Shown here one piece after another: positions 56,795 to 64,000 of a DNA stretch of 64,000 bases. Location of the stretch: NCBI GenBank assembly GCA_024224295.1, contig JAAENN010000022.1, positions 1-64,000 of the forward strand, read 5' to 3'. Position 1 is the first letter of the stretch. Each line of letters opens with the position of its first letter. The notes under the pieces are model-generated. The model was not told the DNA's origin, did not search any database, and saw only the letters and a list, made by a program, of their open reading frames with translations. Source of the DNA: Shimia sp. Lineage in GTDB: Bacteria > Pseudomonadota > Alphaproteobacteria > Rhodobacterales > Rhodobacteraceae. A program made the translations under genes and the position numbers.

Positions 56795-56971
56795 ATGGAA
56801 CGCAAAACGACCCCTGTAAATAAAGCCAAAAAAACTGCCACCAGCCGGGAAGATCGGCTTAAGGCAGCGTTAAAAGCCAATATGGGGCGCCGGAAAGCGC
56901 AGGCCAAAGCGCGTGCGCAAAGCGACGCGTCCGACTCAAATGAGGCAGTGAAGAGTGAAGGGCAGGATTAA
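56795..56971 (+). CDS. Small basic protein upstream of murA (58 aa)
   Basis: A 58-codon gene, Lys/Arg-rich (MERKTTPVNKAKKTATSRED then MGRRKAQAKARAQ) with an acidic tail. Its TAA is directly followed by the murA ATG, so the two are co-transcribed and probably co-translated. I believe similar small ORFs precede murA in related genomes, but this is not verified. Function unknown. Confidence 0.65.
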   Translation: MERKTTPVNKAKKTATSREDRLKAALKANMGRRKAQAKARAQSDASDSNEAVKSEGQD

Positions 56972-58240
56972 ATGGATTCGATAATTGTACGCGGCAACGG
57001 GTCGCTTAAGGGGCAGATCCCGATTGCGGGTGCCAAAAACGCCTGTCTGACGCTGATGCCGGCCACGCTGCTGAGTGAAGAGCCACTGACGCTGACCAAT
57101 GCGCCACGCCTGAGCGACATCAAAACCATGAGTCAGTTGCTGGGCTCTCTGGGTGCAGAAGTGACCAGCTTGCAAGACGGTAAAGTGCTGGCGATGTCGA
57201 GTCATGACATCAACAACCACATTGCTGACTATGATATCGTGCGGAAAATGCGCGCGTCTAACCTGGTGCTGGGTCCGATGCTAGCGCGTCTGGGGCATGC
57301 GGTTGTGTCTTTGCCGGGTGGCTGCGCGATCGGCGCGCGTCCGATGGATTTGCACATCTTTGGTCTGGAAAAGCTCGGAGCAGAGATTGAGCTGAAAGAC
57401 GGATATCTGCACGCCAAGGCGCCAAACGGCCTTAAAGGTGCGGTGATTGAGCTGGCTTTTGCCTCTGTGGGGGCCACTGAGAACATCCTGATGGCGGCCA
57501 CGTTGGCCAAAGGCACCACGGTGATCAAAAACGCAGCACGTGAGCCAGAGATTGTCGATTTGGCCACCTGTCTGCGCTCCATGGGCGCACAGATTGATGG
57601 TGACGGCACCTCCGAGATCACAGTGCAGGGTGTGGACCGCTTGCATGGGGCGACCCACCCTGTTGTCACCGATCGGATTGAGCTGGGCACCTTTATGTTG
57701 GCGCCTGCCTTCTGTGGCGGCGAAGTGGAGCTTCTGGGCGGACGTCTGGACCTGGTGGAGAGTTTTGTCACCAAGCTGCATGAGGCGGGTATTGACGTGG
57801 AAGAGACCGAAAAGGGTCTCAAGGTGGCACGCAAGAACGGCCGGGTGAAAGCGGTGGATGTGACCACCGAGCCGTTCCCAGGCTTCCCAACCGATCTGCA
57901 AGCGCAGTTCATGGCAATGATGTGTACCGCCGAGGGCACGTCTGTTCTGGAAGAGAAGATTTTTGAGAACCGCTTTATGCATGCGCCAGAACTTATTCGC
58001 ATGGGTGCCAATATCGAGGTGCACGGCGGTACCGCGACGGTGCATGGTGTGGAAAAGCTCAAAGGTGCGCGGGTTATGGCGACTGATTTACGGGCCTCTG
58101 TGTCGTTGATTCTGGCCGGTTTGGCGGCAGAAGGCGAAACCATTGTGAGTCGCGTCTATCACCTAGATCGCGGTTATGAGCGGATTGAAGAGAAACTGGG
58201 CGGTGTAGGTGCCCATATTGAAAGGGTACAGGAGCAGTGA
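56972..58240 (+). CDS. murA: UDP-N-acetylglucosamine 1-carboxyvinyltransferase
   Basis: A 422-aa enzyme transferring enolpyruvyl from PEP to UDP-GlcNAc, the first committed step of peptidoglycan synthesis, in the cytoplasm. The PEP-binding and fosfomycin-target Cys is Cys118 in [30 protein letters not shown] and [17 protein letters not shown] are further MurA signatures. Length normal. DUF2948 overlaps its stop by GTGA. Confidence 0.97.
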   Translation: MDSIIVRGNGSLKGQIPIAGAKNACLTLMPATLLSEEPLTLTNAPRLSDIKTMSQLLGSLGAEVTSLQDGKVLAMSSHDINNHIADYDIVRKMRASNLVLGPMLARLGHAVVSLPGGCAIGARPMDLHIFGLEKLGAEIELKDGYLHAKAPNGLKGAVIELAFASVGATENILMAATLAKGTTVIKNAAREPEIVDLATCLRSMGAQIDGDGTSEITVQGVDRLHGATHPVVTDRIELGTFMLAPAFCGGEVELLGGRLDLVESFVTKLHEAGIDVEETEKGLKVARKNGRVKAVDVTTEPFPGFPTDLQAQFMAMMCTAEGTSVLEEKIFENRFMHAPELIRMGANIEVHGGTATVHGVEKLKGARVMATDLRASVSLILAGLAAEGETIVSRVYHLDRGYERIEEKLGGVGAHIERVQEQ

Positions 58241-58719
58241 CGCAGCAGGATGCACGGTTTGAAGACGGCGGTGATCATCCGCTAAACCTCGGAGCGCTGG
58301 ATGCGGAGGATTTGCAGGTGGTGTCAACGCTGGCACAAGATGCGGTTTTCCCCGCGTCCGAGATGCAATGGCTGGCAAAAGAGCGCCGCTTTGCCGTGTT
58401 GCTGAATCGTTTCCGCTGGGAAGATAAAACCGCCGCCGAGCGTCGCAAGCGTTCGGTGGAGCGGGTGCAAAGTCTTCTGGTGGTGGATAATGTGGTGTCC
58501 GTCGCGTCCCAAGGCGTAGAGCGAGGGGATGCGGATACCATTCTGTCTGTGCTGTCTGTGTCCTTTGAGGTGGGGGAGGACGCTGATGGTGCGGTAATCT
58601 TGACGCTGGCCGGAGACGGTGCGATCCGTTTGAAGGTCGAAGCGTTGGAAGTAACGTTAAAAGACGTGACGCGGCCTTACATTGCACCATCCAAGTCGAC
58701 GCCAAACCATCCAGAATGA
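58237..58719 (+). CDS. DUF2948 family protein
   Basis: A 160-aa cytoplasmic protein ([40 protein letters not shown]) matching DUF2948, usually found after murA in alphaproteobacteria. Function unknown. GTG start overlaps the murA stop, and its TGA overlaps the next ATG, so three genes are coupled. Confidence 0.88.
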   Translation: MTQQDARFEDGGDHPLNLGALDAEDLQVVSTLAQDAVFPASEMQWLAKERRFAVLLNRFRWEDKTAAERRKRSVERVQSLLVVDNVVSVASQGVERGDADTILSVLSVSFEVGEDADGAVILTLAGDGAIRLKVEALEVTLKDVTRPYIAPSKSTPNHPE

Positions 58720-59199
58720 TCCGCGTCCTGACCCCGGATGATCTATCGTGGCCTGTGGTGGCATGGGTTGAGCGCGGATCCGTCGGCGTTTCTGCTGACT
58801 GCAGCGGAAGCTGTTGCCACGACAGACAGCGCCTTGGTTGCGAAGCTCTCGGCGGGTGAGGTTATTGGCGCCTTTGAAGCGGAAACACTGGTGGGTTTTG
58901 TCGCGCTGAGGCGTGGTGGGCCATCGCGCTTGCGCCACATGGCCGATCTCGGGCCATTGTATGTCCATGCGTCCGCGCGTCGGCGTGGCTTTGCGCGAGC
59001 TTTGCTTGAAGCGGCAGTGAATGCGGCGCTGCAAATGGGCGTGTTGCAGCTGGAGCTTTGCGTCGACACTCAGAACATCGGCGCGCAAACGCTGTATCAG
59101 GCCTGTGGCTTTCAAAAAATTGGTCTGCGCCCGCGATCTGTGATTGTGGATGGCGAACCCCGCGACGATGTTCTGATGCTGAGACAGCTTGACGCTTGA
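58716..59199 (+). pseudogene. GNAT acetyltransferase gene with a probable frameshift
   Basis: The ATG at 58716 overlaps the DUF2948 stop (ATGA) and begins [12 protein letters not shown], a usual GNAT opening, but that frame soon runs into an unrelated short product. The +1 frame from about 58752 gives GLWWHGLSADPSAFLLTAAEA and a full GNAT domain: acetyl-CoA loop LYVHASARRRGFARALLEAAV and CVDTQNIGAQTLYQACGFQKIGL. A one-base insertion or two-base deletion near 58750-58760 would join them. If no frameshift exists, translation would have to start at ATG 58738. It is probably inactive in this strain. Confidence 0.65.
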
Positions 59200-59249
59200 G
59201 CCTCCAAGGGGCGCGGTCTAAGAAGGCGTGACCTTTACGGAGAGACCAA

Positions 59250-60551
59250 ATGCCCGTTTTTCTTGATGCGCAAGCTGCTGATTTTGAAGCCGCCTTCACC
59301 GCCCTTCTGGGGGCGAAACGTGAAGACAGCCCGGATGTGGACGCCGTGGTGGCCGACATCATCGCAGACGTGCGCCATCGCGGGGACGCGGCGGTCATTG
59401 AATTGACGGCGAAGTTTGACCGCTTGGAGCTGACAGCGGAGACGCTGCGGTTTTCCGAAGAAGAGATCGACGGCTACTGTGCGCAAGTGAGTGACGCGGA
59501 TCGTGGGGCATTGGAGTTGGCCGCAGAGCGAGTGACAGCCTATCACGCGCGGCAGATGCCAAGTGATGAGAGCTGGACCGACGACAGCGGCGCCACGCTG
59601 GGCTGGCGTTGGACGCCGGTGTCTGCGGCGGGGCTTTATGTACCAGGTGGATTGGCCAGCTATCCGTCCTCTGTGTTGATGAATGCAATTCCGGCCAAGG
59701 TGGCCGGTGTGGAGCGGTTGGCCATTGTCGTGCCCACGCCAGGCGGTGTTGCGAACCCACTGGTGCTGTTGGCGGCGCGGCTGTCTGGTGTGGATGAAGT
59801 TTATCGTATTGGTGGGGCACAGGCGGTGGCTGCGCTGGCCTATGGCACCGACACCATTGCACCAGTGGATAAGATCACCGGTCCCGGCAACGCCTTTGTG
59901 GCTGCGGCCAAACGGCGGGTGTTTGGCAAAGTGGGCATCGATATGATTGCCGGGCCGAGCGAGATTTTGGTGATTGCGGACAAGGACAACAATCCCGATT
60001 GGATTGCGCTCGACCTGCTGAGCCAAGCGGAGCATGACGAAAGCGCACAGTCGATCCTGATCACCGATGACGCTGCCTTCGGTCAAGCGGTTGCTGATGC
60101 GGTCGACAAACGTCTGGAAACGCTGGAGCGGCGTGAGATTGCCGGGGCGAGCTGGCGTGATTTTGGCGCGGTGATCACCGTGTCAGACCTCGATCAGGCG
60201 GCGGCTTTGTCCAATCGGATTGCGCCTGAGCACTTGGAGCTTTGCGTGGCGGACCCAGATGCGTTGTGTGAAAAGATCACCCACGCGGGTGCGATTTTCC
60301 TCGGTCAGTATACGCCGGAAGCGATTGGCGACTACGTAGGTGGACCAAACCACGTGCTGCCGACTGCGCGCTCTGCGCGGTTCAGCTCTGGCCTGTCTGT
60401 GATGGACTTTATCAAACGCACCACGCTGTCAAAAATGACACCGGAAGCACTAAAGGCAATTGGTCCGGCTGCCGAGGCTTTAGCAATTTCGGAAAGTCTG
60501 GAGGCGCATGGTCTAAGTGTGCGTGCGCGTTTGGATGCGTTGAACAAGTAA
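59250..60551 (+). CDS. hisD: Histidinol dehydrogenase
   Basis: A 433-aa zinc enzyme catalysing the last two steps of histidine synthesis (histidinol to histidine). Motifs are GWRWTPVSAAGLYVPGGLASYPSSVLMNAIPAKVAGV, KITGPGNAFVAAAKRRVFG, AGPSEILVIAD, LLSQAEHDESAQS, PEHLELCV and GPNHVLPTARSARFSSGLSV. Active-site Glu/His residues in these segments are intact. GGAGAG lies before the ATG. Confidence 0.97.
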   Translation: MPVFLDAQAADFEAAFTALLGAKREDSPDVDAVVADIIADVRHRGDAAVIELTAKFDRLELTAETLRFSEEEIDGYCAQVSDADRGALELAAERVTAYHARQMPSDESWTDDSGATLGWRWTPVSAAGLYVPGGLASYPSSVLMNAIPAKVAGVERLAIVVPTPGGVANPLVLLAARLSGVDEVYRIGGAQAVAALAYGTDTIAPVDKITGPGNAFVAAAKRRVFGKVGIDMIAGPSEILVIADKDNNPDWIALDLLSQAEHDESAQSILITDDAAFGQAVADAVDKRLETLERREIAGASWRDFGAVITVSDLDQAAALSNRIAPEHLELCVADPDALCEKITHAGAIFLGQYTPEAIGDYVGGPNHVLPTARSARFSSGLSVMDFIKRTTLSKMTPEALKAIGPAAEALAISESLEAHGLSVRARLDALNK

Positions 60552-60564
60552 GCGGCTTTGCCCC

Positions 60565-60600
60565 GTCACAGCATGCTGTGACTCCCCAGGATATTTGGGG
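60565..60600. repeat. Palindrome pair after hisD (REP-like)
   Basis: GTCACAGCATGCTGTGAC (60565-60582) is a perfect palindrome, followed by CCCCA / TGGGG (60585-60600). It sits between the convergent hisD and SDR genes, so it could end transcription or be a repetitive extragenic element. Neither has a T-tract. Confidence 0.55.
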
Positions 60601-60621
60601 ACTGAGAATGCGCAATAGGTG

Positions 60622-61392
60622 TTAGTAGTGGCTGGTATAGCCGCCATCCACGGCCCAGACTTGTCCTGTCACATAGCTCGCGGCAGGGCTGGCGAGGAAG
60701 AGGATGGCGGGGGCGAGCTCTTCGGGGTTGCCCCAACGTTTGAGTGCCGTGGCGTTTTGGAGTTTTTCCGTAAGGACCGGGTCTTGTGCTGCCGCAGCAT
60801 TGGGGGTGGTTTTGAAAAAACCGGGCGCCACCGCGTTGACGTTGATGCCACCGGTGCCAAGTTCGGCGGCCATGGCTTTGGTCATGCCGTTGATGCCTGC
60901 TTTGGCCGAGGTGTACGCCGCATCGCCAGCTTGCGCGATCAGGCCGGCGATGGAGGAGATGTTCACAATTCGTCCGTAGCTTTTGATGCGCATCTGTTCA
61001 GCGGCGCGTTGCGAGAGGCGGAAGGGAGAGATCAGATCGACGTTTAGAAGCGTTTGCAGGTCGTCTCGTGTGAACTCTGGCAGGGTGCGGCGGTCGCGTT
61101 GGCCGACGTTATTGACCAGTATGGAGAGCCCACCGGCGCCGGCGAGTGTCTCAAAAGCCTGTTGGGCGGCGGTGTCGTCGCCGACGTCAAATGGCAGGCC
61201 GGATGCAGAGAGGCCTGCGGTGCGTAAGTCATCTGCCACGGTTTCGCAGCGATTTGCATTGCGCCCGTTGATCCAGACATGGGCGCCTGCTTGCGCGAGG
61301 AGTTCAGCCGCCGCTTTGCCCAACCCGTCGGTGCTGCCGGTGATCAGCGCGTTCTGGCCGGTCAGGTCAAAGACGGGTAGGGGCTGTGACAT
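60622..61392 (-). CDS. Short-chain dehydrogenase/reductase (gluconate 5-dehydrogenase-like)
   Basis: A 256-aa classical SDR. NAD(P) motif [22 protein letters not shown] ([10 protein letters not shown]), Ser in [10 protein letters not shown], and intact YxxxK in [13 protein letters not shown]-terminal [24 protein letters not shown] is typical. Substrate inferred only. It is inserted on the opposite strand between hisD and UPF0262, which are adjacent in many relatives. Confidence 0.88.
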   Translation of the reverse strand: MSQPLPVFDLTGQNALITGSTDGLGKAAAELLAQAGAHVWINGRNANRCETVADDLRTAGLSASGLPFDVGDDTAAQQAFETLAGAGGLSILVNNVGQRDRRTLPEFTRDDLQTLLNVDLISPFRLSQRAAEQMRIKSYGRIVNISSIAGLIAQAGDAAYTSAKAGINGMTKAMAAELGTGGINVNAVAPGFFKTTPNAAAAQDPVLTEKLQNATALKRWGNPEELAPAILFLASPAASYVTGQVWAVDGGYTSHY

Positions 61393-61531
61393 CGTTAGTC
61401 CTCTCGTGTGTGTGGTGGTTGGATTGCGCAGCGGGGGGCAGTCTGTCAATGGCCGCGACAGATGCAACCAATGGACAAAGCGGGGGGCGGTGCGCTACTC
61501 ATGCTGCATCGCAAAAAGACAAGAGCTTCCC

Positions 61532-62011
61532 ATGTCCCGGATCAGCCACATCCAAATTGATGACCGCAACCTGCCGCCTCCCACGCCGGAGATTGATCAG
61601 GAGCGCAAGGTGGCGATTTTTGATTTGTTGGAGGAGAACAGTTTTTCGCTGCCCAAACGCGATGATCGGGTGGTCCCGGATGGTCCGTTTTCTGTGGATC
61701 TGTCGATTCGCGAAAAGCGGCTGGTGTTTGATGTGACCGACGAAGCTGGCGACAAAGCCGCAGAGTTCCACTTAAGCCTGTCGTCGTTTCGCCAGGTGGT
61801 GAAAGACTATTGGGCAATTTGTGAGAGCTATTTTGATGCGGTAAAGAACCTGCCGCCCAGTCAGATCGAGACCATCGACATGGCGCGACGCGGCATTCAC
61901 AACGAAGGCGCAAGGGTGTTGCAGGAGCGTCTTGAAGGCAAGGCGGAGATCGACACCGATACGGCGCGCCGCCTGTTCACCTTGATCTGCGTTCTGCATT
62001 TTGGGGGCTGA
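61532..62011 (+). CDS. UPF0262 family protein
   Basis: A 159-aa alphaproteobacterial conserved protein. RISHIQIDD and LPPPTPEIDQERKVAIFDLLEENSF at the start and MARRGIHNEGARVLQERLEGKAEIDTDTARRLFTLICVLHF at the end are diagnostic. Function unknown. ATG 61532 fixed by family length. Followed by the phosphatase gene after 5 bp. Confidence 0.93.
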   Translation: MSRISHIQIDDRNLPPPTPEIDQERKVAIFDLLEENSFSLPKRDDRVVPDGPFSVDLSIREKRLVFDVTDEAGDKAAEFHLSLSSFRQVVKDYWAICESYFDAVKNLPPSQIETIDMARRGIHNEGARVLQERLEGKAEIDTDTARRLFTLICVLHFGG

Positions 62012-62016
62012 CGCGG

Positions 62017-62481
62017 GTGTCGGACGCAGATCAGAAGCAACCTTTGCCTCAGTCGGTGTTGTTCTGTTGTGATCAGAACGCAGTGCGCTCGCCCATGGCG
62101 GAGGGCATCATGAAGAAGCTCTACGGTCAGGACGTCTACGTTCAATCTGCGGGCATTCGTAGCGATCTGGAAATCGACGGTTTTGCCATTACGGTATGTT
62201 CTGAGATCGGCGTAGAGCTTGATCGGCACCGCACCCGCAGTTTTGAAGAGATGGAGAAACATGGCGATGAGCTGTCCAGTTTTGATATGGTGGTGGCGCT
62301 GACGCCTGCCAGCCGCGGCAAGGCGGAGGGTTTAACGCGGTTTCACCACCTTGAGCTGGAGTTCTGGCCTGTGTCGGATCCAAGTGGGGCGCAATCCGGA
62401 GATGGGCGCGAAGCCAAGTTGGCGGCCTATCGTACCGCGCGTGATGAAATCGTGTCTTATCTGCGAGAGCGGTGGGGGTAG
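62017..62481 (+). CDS. Low-molecular-weight phosphotyrosine phosphatase-family protein
   Basis: A 154-aa protein. The P-loop CDQNAVRS fits CX5R(S/T); the usual DP motif appears as WPVSDPSG with the general-acid Asp. It is the ArsC/LMW-PTP fold, so a phosphatase or arsenate reductase role is possible. GTG start, 5 bp after UPF0262, with which it is normally linked in alphaproteobacteria. Confidence 0.88.
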   Translation: MSDADQKQPLPQSVLFCCDQNAVRSPMAEGIMKKLYGQDVYVQSAGIRSDLEIDGFAITVCSEIGVELDRHRTRSFEEMEKHGDELSSFDMVVALTPASRGKAEGLTRFHHLELEFWPVSDPSGAQSGDGREAKLAAYRTARDEIVSYLRERWG

Positions 62482-62569
62482 GGTTGGCTTCTGTCCGTAT
62501 TTGGCTGCTGATAACCATTTGTTTGCCATGTTTTGAGAGTCTTGCGGTGATTTCAGCAAAGGACTCAAT

Positions 62570-64000
62570 ATGCAGCAGAAGCTGTCAGGTGTTTCAAAAA
62601 GCAAAACCTTCGATGTTGAGGTGATCCAATCGCTTTATGACAAAGGCGAATTTCGCAAGGTAATGTTTCGGGCGCAAAAGGCGATTAAGACGCAACCGGA
62701 TCATGTTGGATTGCACGCGCTGGCAGGGTTTTCGGCACAGCAGTTGGGTGAGGGCGGTACCGCGGAGGCCTACCTCACAAAGGCGGCGCAACTGGCACAG
62801 AGTGAAGAAGTCCCGATTGAATTGCCTTTGGGACTTACGAAAGTTGGGCGCCCCTCTTTGGCGATCCCATTGTTTGTTGCCTATCTAAAAACATCACCAA
62901 CACATGCCGCTGCGCTGAATGGTCTTGGTCGGGCCTTGTTGGCCATGGGGGAGATCGAGAGCGCGATTGTGCTGTTGGGGGACGCGCTAAAACATGGTGC
63001 AGATCAGCCATCTTATGCTGAGGATCTAGGGCAAGCTTTTGAAGTGTCCGGTCAGCAGGTAATGGCGCTGGAGTGTTATGGCATTGCCTGCCAGCTCGCA
63101 CCGGACGAGGTGGGGCCGCTGCTGCGGTCTGTAAAGCTAATGTATGCTTTAGGTCAGCTTGAGAATGCGCTGGAACTTCTGGTGCACGGCCTGTCGCGCT
63201 GGCCGGATTGCCCGGCATTGCTGAACAACTATGCTTCGGTGCTGAATGCTGTTGGGCGTACGGAGGAAGCGTTGGTGTACTGGCAGCGGGTGATGGATGT
63301 CGCACCATCTTACAGCACTGCGTATTGCAACTTTGCCAACCGTCAAAAAACCTCGCAGATTGTTGATTTTGAGGAGCGCGTTGCCGCCCAGTTAAAGCGG
63401 AATCCTTCTGCTAGTGATGCGGTCAAATTTGGCTTTGCAAAAGTGTCTGCATTGGAGGAGCGCGTGCAGTATGCGGAAGCCTATGACAGCCTCCTGGAGG
63501 CAAGCGCATTGCAGTTCAAAGAGTCGGGGTTTGATATTCGGGCTGAAGAGCGCGTGTTTGATCAGGTAAAACGGCAATTTGCATCGCCTCGAGGTTCTGA
63601 AAATAGCGAAGGCGACGGGAGCACTGTGCCGATTTTTGTTCTTGGCATGCCGCGCGCTGGATCATCGTTGGTAGAGACCATCATCGGTCGCCATTCGCAG
63701 GTCTTGCAGAAAGGTGAGTTGGATTATCTAGGAAAGTTGGTGGCGCAGCACGGCCTCTTGGGTAATCCGCTGGATGAAGCGCAAGCGGCGCATTTGAAGC
63801 AAAGCTATTTGGCACGTTTGACGCAAACTGGCGGTGGGGCGTTCATCACGGATAAAATGCCGCTGAATTTCCTTCTGATTGGGCACATTGCCACGGCCAT
63901 GCCACAGGCGCGAATCGTGCATGTGCACAGAGATCCAAAGGCGTGTTGTTGGTCGAACTTCCGTCATTTCTTTTCTGTCGAAGGCCTAGGATTCACCGCT
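62570..64000 (+). CDS. Tetratricopeptide-repeat sulfotransferase, cut by the right edge
   Basis: An open frame of at least 477 codons from ATG 62570. Residues 15-260 are TPR-like helical pairs (SLYDKGEFRKVMFRAQKAI, ALNGLGRALLAMGEIESAIVLLG, CPALLNNYASVLNAVGRTEEALVYW). From about residue 355 comes the PAPS-dependent sulfotransferase domain: 5'-phosphosulfate loop FVLGMPRAGSSLVETII and 3'-phosphate motif IVHVHRDPKACCWSNF near residue 450. It may sulfate a cell-surface or exported substrate. The C-terminus lies outside the window. Confidence 0.85.
   Translation, partial: MQQKLSGVSKSKTFDVEVIQSLYDKGEFRKVMFRAQKAIKTQPDHVGLHALAGFSAQQLGEGGTAEAYLTKAAQLAQSEEVPIELPLGLTKVGRPSLAIPLFVAYLKTSPTHAAALNGLGRALLAMGEIESAIVLLGDALKHGADQPSYAEDLGQAFEVSGQQVMALECYGIACQLAPDEVGPLLRSVKLMYALGQLENALELLVHGLSRWPDCPALLNNYASVLNAVGRTEEALVYWQRVMDVAPSYSTAYCNFANRQKTSQIVDFEERVAAQLKRNPSASDAVKFGFAKVSALEERVQYAEAYDSLLEASALQFKESGFDIRAEERVFDQVKRQFASPRGSENSEGDGSTVPIFVLGMPRAGSSLVETIIGRHSQVLQKGELDYLGKLVAQHGLLGNPLDEAQAAHLKQSYLARLTQTGGGAFITDKMPLNFLLIGHIATAMPQARIVHVHRDPKACCWSNFRHFFSVEGLGFTA

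Overview
The window reads as chromosome of a marine alphaproteobacterium of the Rhodobacterales (Roseobacter group). The reasons are the GC-rich sequence, the order murA / DUF2948 / hisD / UPF0262 / low-molecular-weight phosphatase, a full urease operon with alphaproteobacterial gene order, bifunctional Sat-CysC, DUF1127 and DUF938 proteins, a fasciclin protein and a large RTX-Hint protein. This placement is inference from gene content; no database search was possible. No phage, insertion sequence or CRISPR array was seen.

Layout. 1-3593 (minus): biotin ECF transporter bioM-bioN-bioY, followed by an acyl-CoA ligase and a thiolase that runs off the left edge. 3741-10880 (minus): urease operon ureD-A-B-C-E-F-G carrying five extra genes, one of them a 55-codon membrane protein. 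11181-17388 (plus): rpe, a 2-hydroxyacid dehydrogenase, thpR, gamma-glutamyltransferase and a GlcD-type oxidase, with an SH3 protein on the other strand. 17449-19097 (minus): panC-panB. 19282-27663: a 46-aa ORF, an unknown protein, a dimethylglycine/sarcosine-dehydrogenase-like flavoprotein, an EF-hand protein, a carboxymuconolactone-decarboxylase protein, and a DUF938 methyltransferase / FAD oxidase / aldo-keto reductase / LysR group. 27761-33762: a divergent SDR, a YHS protein, a nonsense-interrupted cysteine hydrolase, AraC, NQO, LuxR and Lrp regulators. 33982-39524: trxB, a membrane ferredoxin-adenylate cyclase, an ORF fusing a winged-helix DNA-binding domain to ATP sulfurylase/APS kinase, and fasciclin. 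39722-46590 (minus): a periplasmic amidohydrolase and a nucleoside-type BMP ABC transporter operon with an extra small membrane protein. 47019-51437: DUF3604, a monooxygenase pair, an amber-interrupted AraC gene and an HpaI-type aldolase. 51581-55858 (minus): 1425-aa RTX-Hint protein. 56633-64000: tRNA-Thr, murA, DUF2948, a probably frameshifted GNAT gene, hisD, SDR, UPF0262, phosphatase and a TPR-sulfotransferase cut by the right edge.

The most unusual item is 36819-38954. A perfect 20-bp palindrome overlaps a candidate promoter just upstream of one ORF that joins a MarR-like DNA-binding domain in frame to the sulfate-activating enzyme. An internal start with a well-spaced Shine-Dalgarno could also yield the enzyme alone. 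Together these suggest a self-regulating sulfate-assimilation gene. Next in interest are the haem/[2Fe-2S] adenylate cyclase, the accessory urease-operon genes, and several genes broken by single stops or a frameshift.
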